From Letharia columbiana (lineage: Eukaryota > Ascomycota > Lecanoromycetes > Lecanorales > Parmeliaceae), in the NCBI RefSeq assembly GCF_014066305.1, contig NW_023501113.1:62001-126000 (forward strand): a stretch of DNA of 64,000 bases, in the 5' to 3' direction. Below are positions 63,389 through 64,000 of the stretch, one piece after another (positions within the stretch are counted from its first letter, which is position 1; each line of letters starts with the position of its first letter). The notes under the pieces were generated by a model. That model was given only the letters and a program-made list of their open reading frames with translations, ran no database searches and was not told the DNA's origin. A program made the translations under genes and the position numbers.

Positions 63389-64000
63389 CTCTATTTAAAT
63401 AGTATTAAGATATTTATAAATAATCTTATAATTAATAATATCCGAGCTAAAACTTATTCGAGAATAAAATTTTTTATTTATAAGAAAAGATAGAATATTA
63501 ATAGTTAATAAGATAGTATTATTATCGATAAACTTAATAATAGATAATTATCTTACTTAGTCGTTCTATATATAATTATAATATATTTAAAGATAACACT
63601 CTATATTCTAATTTACTCGCTTATTCGATTTATTTATTAATTTTAAAATAAAAGACTATTAATAGCTTAGCTATAATATCTAATTATTTATAAAAAAGAT
63701 TTTATAGAATAGCTATAAATTAAAGATCTCGATTCGATATTATTAAAATCGATAAAATATATAAATAAAATACTTTCTTAAATAATAAGTTAACTATCTT
63801 TTTAGTAATAATACTTTTATTAATATCGAAATAGACTATATAGTAATATTTCTTAGTAAATTAATTAATTACTATTTAAATAGCGTTATAGTTATTAAAT
63901 ATAGATAAGTCTATAATAAAGTCAATTAATATATCTTATTATTATTTCTATAAAATTAATAGAGATTAAAGTAAATTATATTCTTAATTATAAAATATCT

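Larger units (their letters stand above)
54066..64000 (-). mobile_element. Outer Gypsy element (minus orientation), runs off the window end
   Basis: An LTR like those of the 25.4-32.3 kb element starts at 54,066 (TATTAGAATCG). It is split by an R1 insertion (54,086-55,121) and continues to 55,295. The sequence beyond 55,296 follows the same order as 25,580-26,870 (3' untranslated region, then the end of pol). It is interrupted at 56,577 by a second Gypsy and resumes at 63,389, where it matches 26,870 onward ('cgagctaaaacttattcgag' versus 'aaactaaaactcattcgag'). It is more AT-rich than the inserted copy. The 5' part and 5' LTR lie beyond the window. Confidence 0.82.

Overview
The window looks like a piece of a filamentous ascomycete (Pezizomycotina) chromosome with a sharply two-speed composition. 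Most of it (about 1-36.3 kb and 46.0-64 kb) is extremely AT-rich, almost without CA/TG dinucleotides and full of stop codons. This is the signature of repeat-induced point mutation (RIP). Between them lies a roughly 9.6-kb island of ordinary GC content (about 36.3-46.0 kb) with short GT-AG introns. No rRNA, tRNA or CRISPR was seen.

Gene island. Three genes assemble cleanly across introns with every reading frame kept: a seven-exon, 423-aa fungal rhodopsin-like/PTH11-type seven-helix membrane protein (37,244-38,851, +), a three-exon, 341-aa protein with three CCCH zinc fingers (40,435-41,577, -) and a two-exon, 295-aa calcineurin-like metallophosphoesterase (44,554-45,512, +). Less certain are a 255-aa ORF (38,848-39,615, -), a small three-exon gene (39,715-40,073, +), and two decayed remnants at the island edges (about 36.8-37.2 kb and 45.7-45.95 kb). 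A small hairpin repeat sits at 43,791-43,975. The genes do not form an obvious pathway; they read as a remnant island squeezed between transposon blocks.

Left flank (1-36.3 kb). An ordered set of nested transposons can be peeled apart. (i) A non-autonomous element with long inverted arms, called R1 here (1,430-7,230), is split by a 2,757-bp hAT element (1,580-4,336, exact 8-bp target duplication) and by a second repeat, R2 (4,638-6,638), which carries another R1 inside it (5,813-6,598). (ii) R1-type ends also bound a 12-kb unit (8,847-20,877) with a perfect 8-bp duplication, AATAGAAG. It holds a ruined hAT-like transposase, two 2.1-kb direct repeats and a 5 x 92-bp array, so R1 looks like the small-derivative class of a large hAT-type element. 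(iii) R2 at 22,185-24,573 contains about 200-bp tandem repeats. (iv) A complete but RIP-killed chromodomain Gypsy (25,397-32,284, -) has 183-bp LTRs and a 5-bp duplication, and lies inside another R2 copy.

Right flank (46-64 kb). A deletion derivative of the first hAT family abuts a GC-retaining R1 copy (46,420-47,217). Then come a ruined Copia polyprotein (47.2-51.6 kb, -), a solo Gypsy LTR (52,463-52,628), and a Gypsy element starting at 54,066 and running off the window. That last element is interrupted by an R1 (54,086-55,121) and by a second full Gypsy of the same family (56,578-63,388, +) with 164-bp LTRs and a 5-bp duplication. Sequences outside these units are too mutated to identify.
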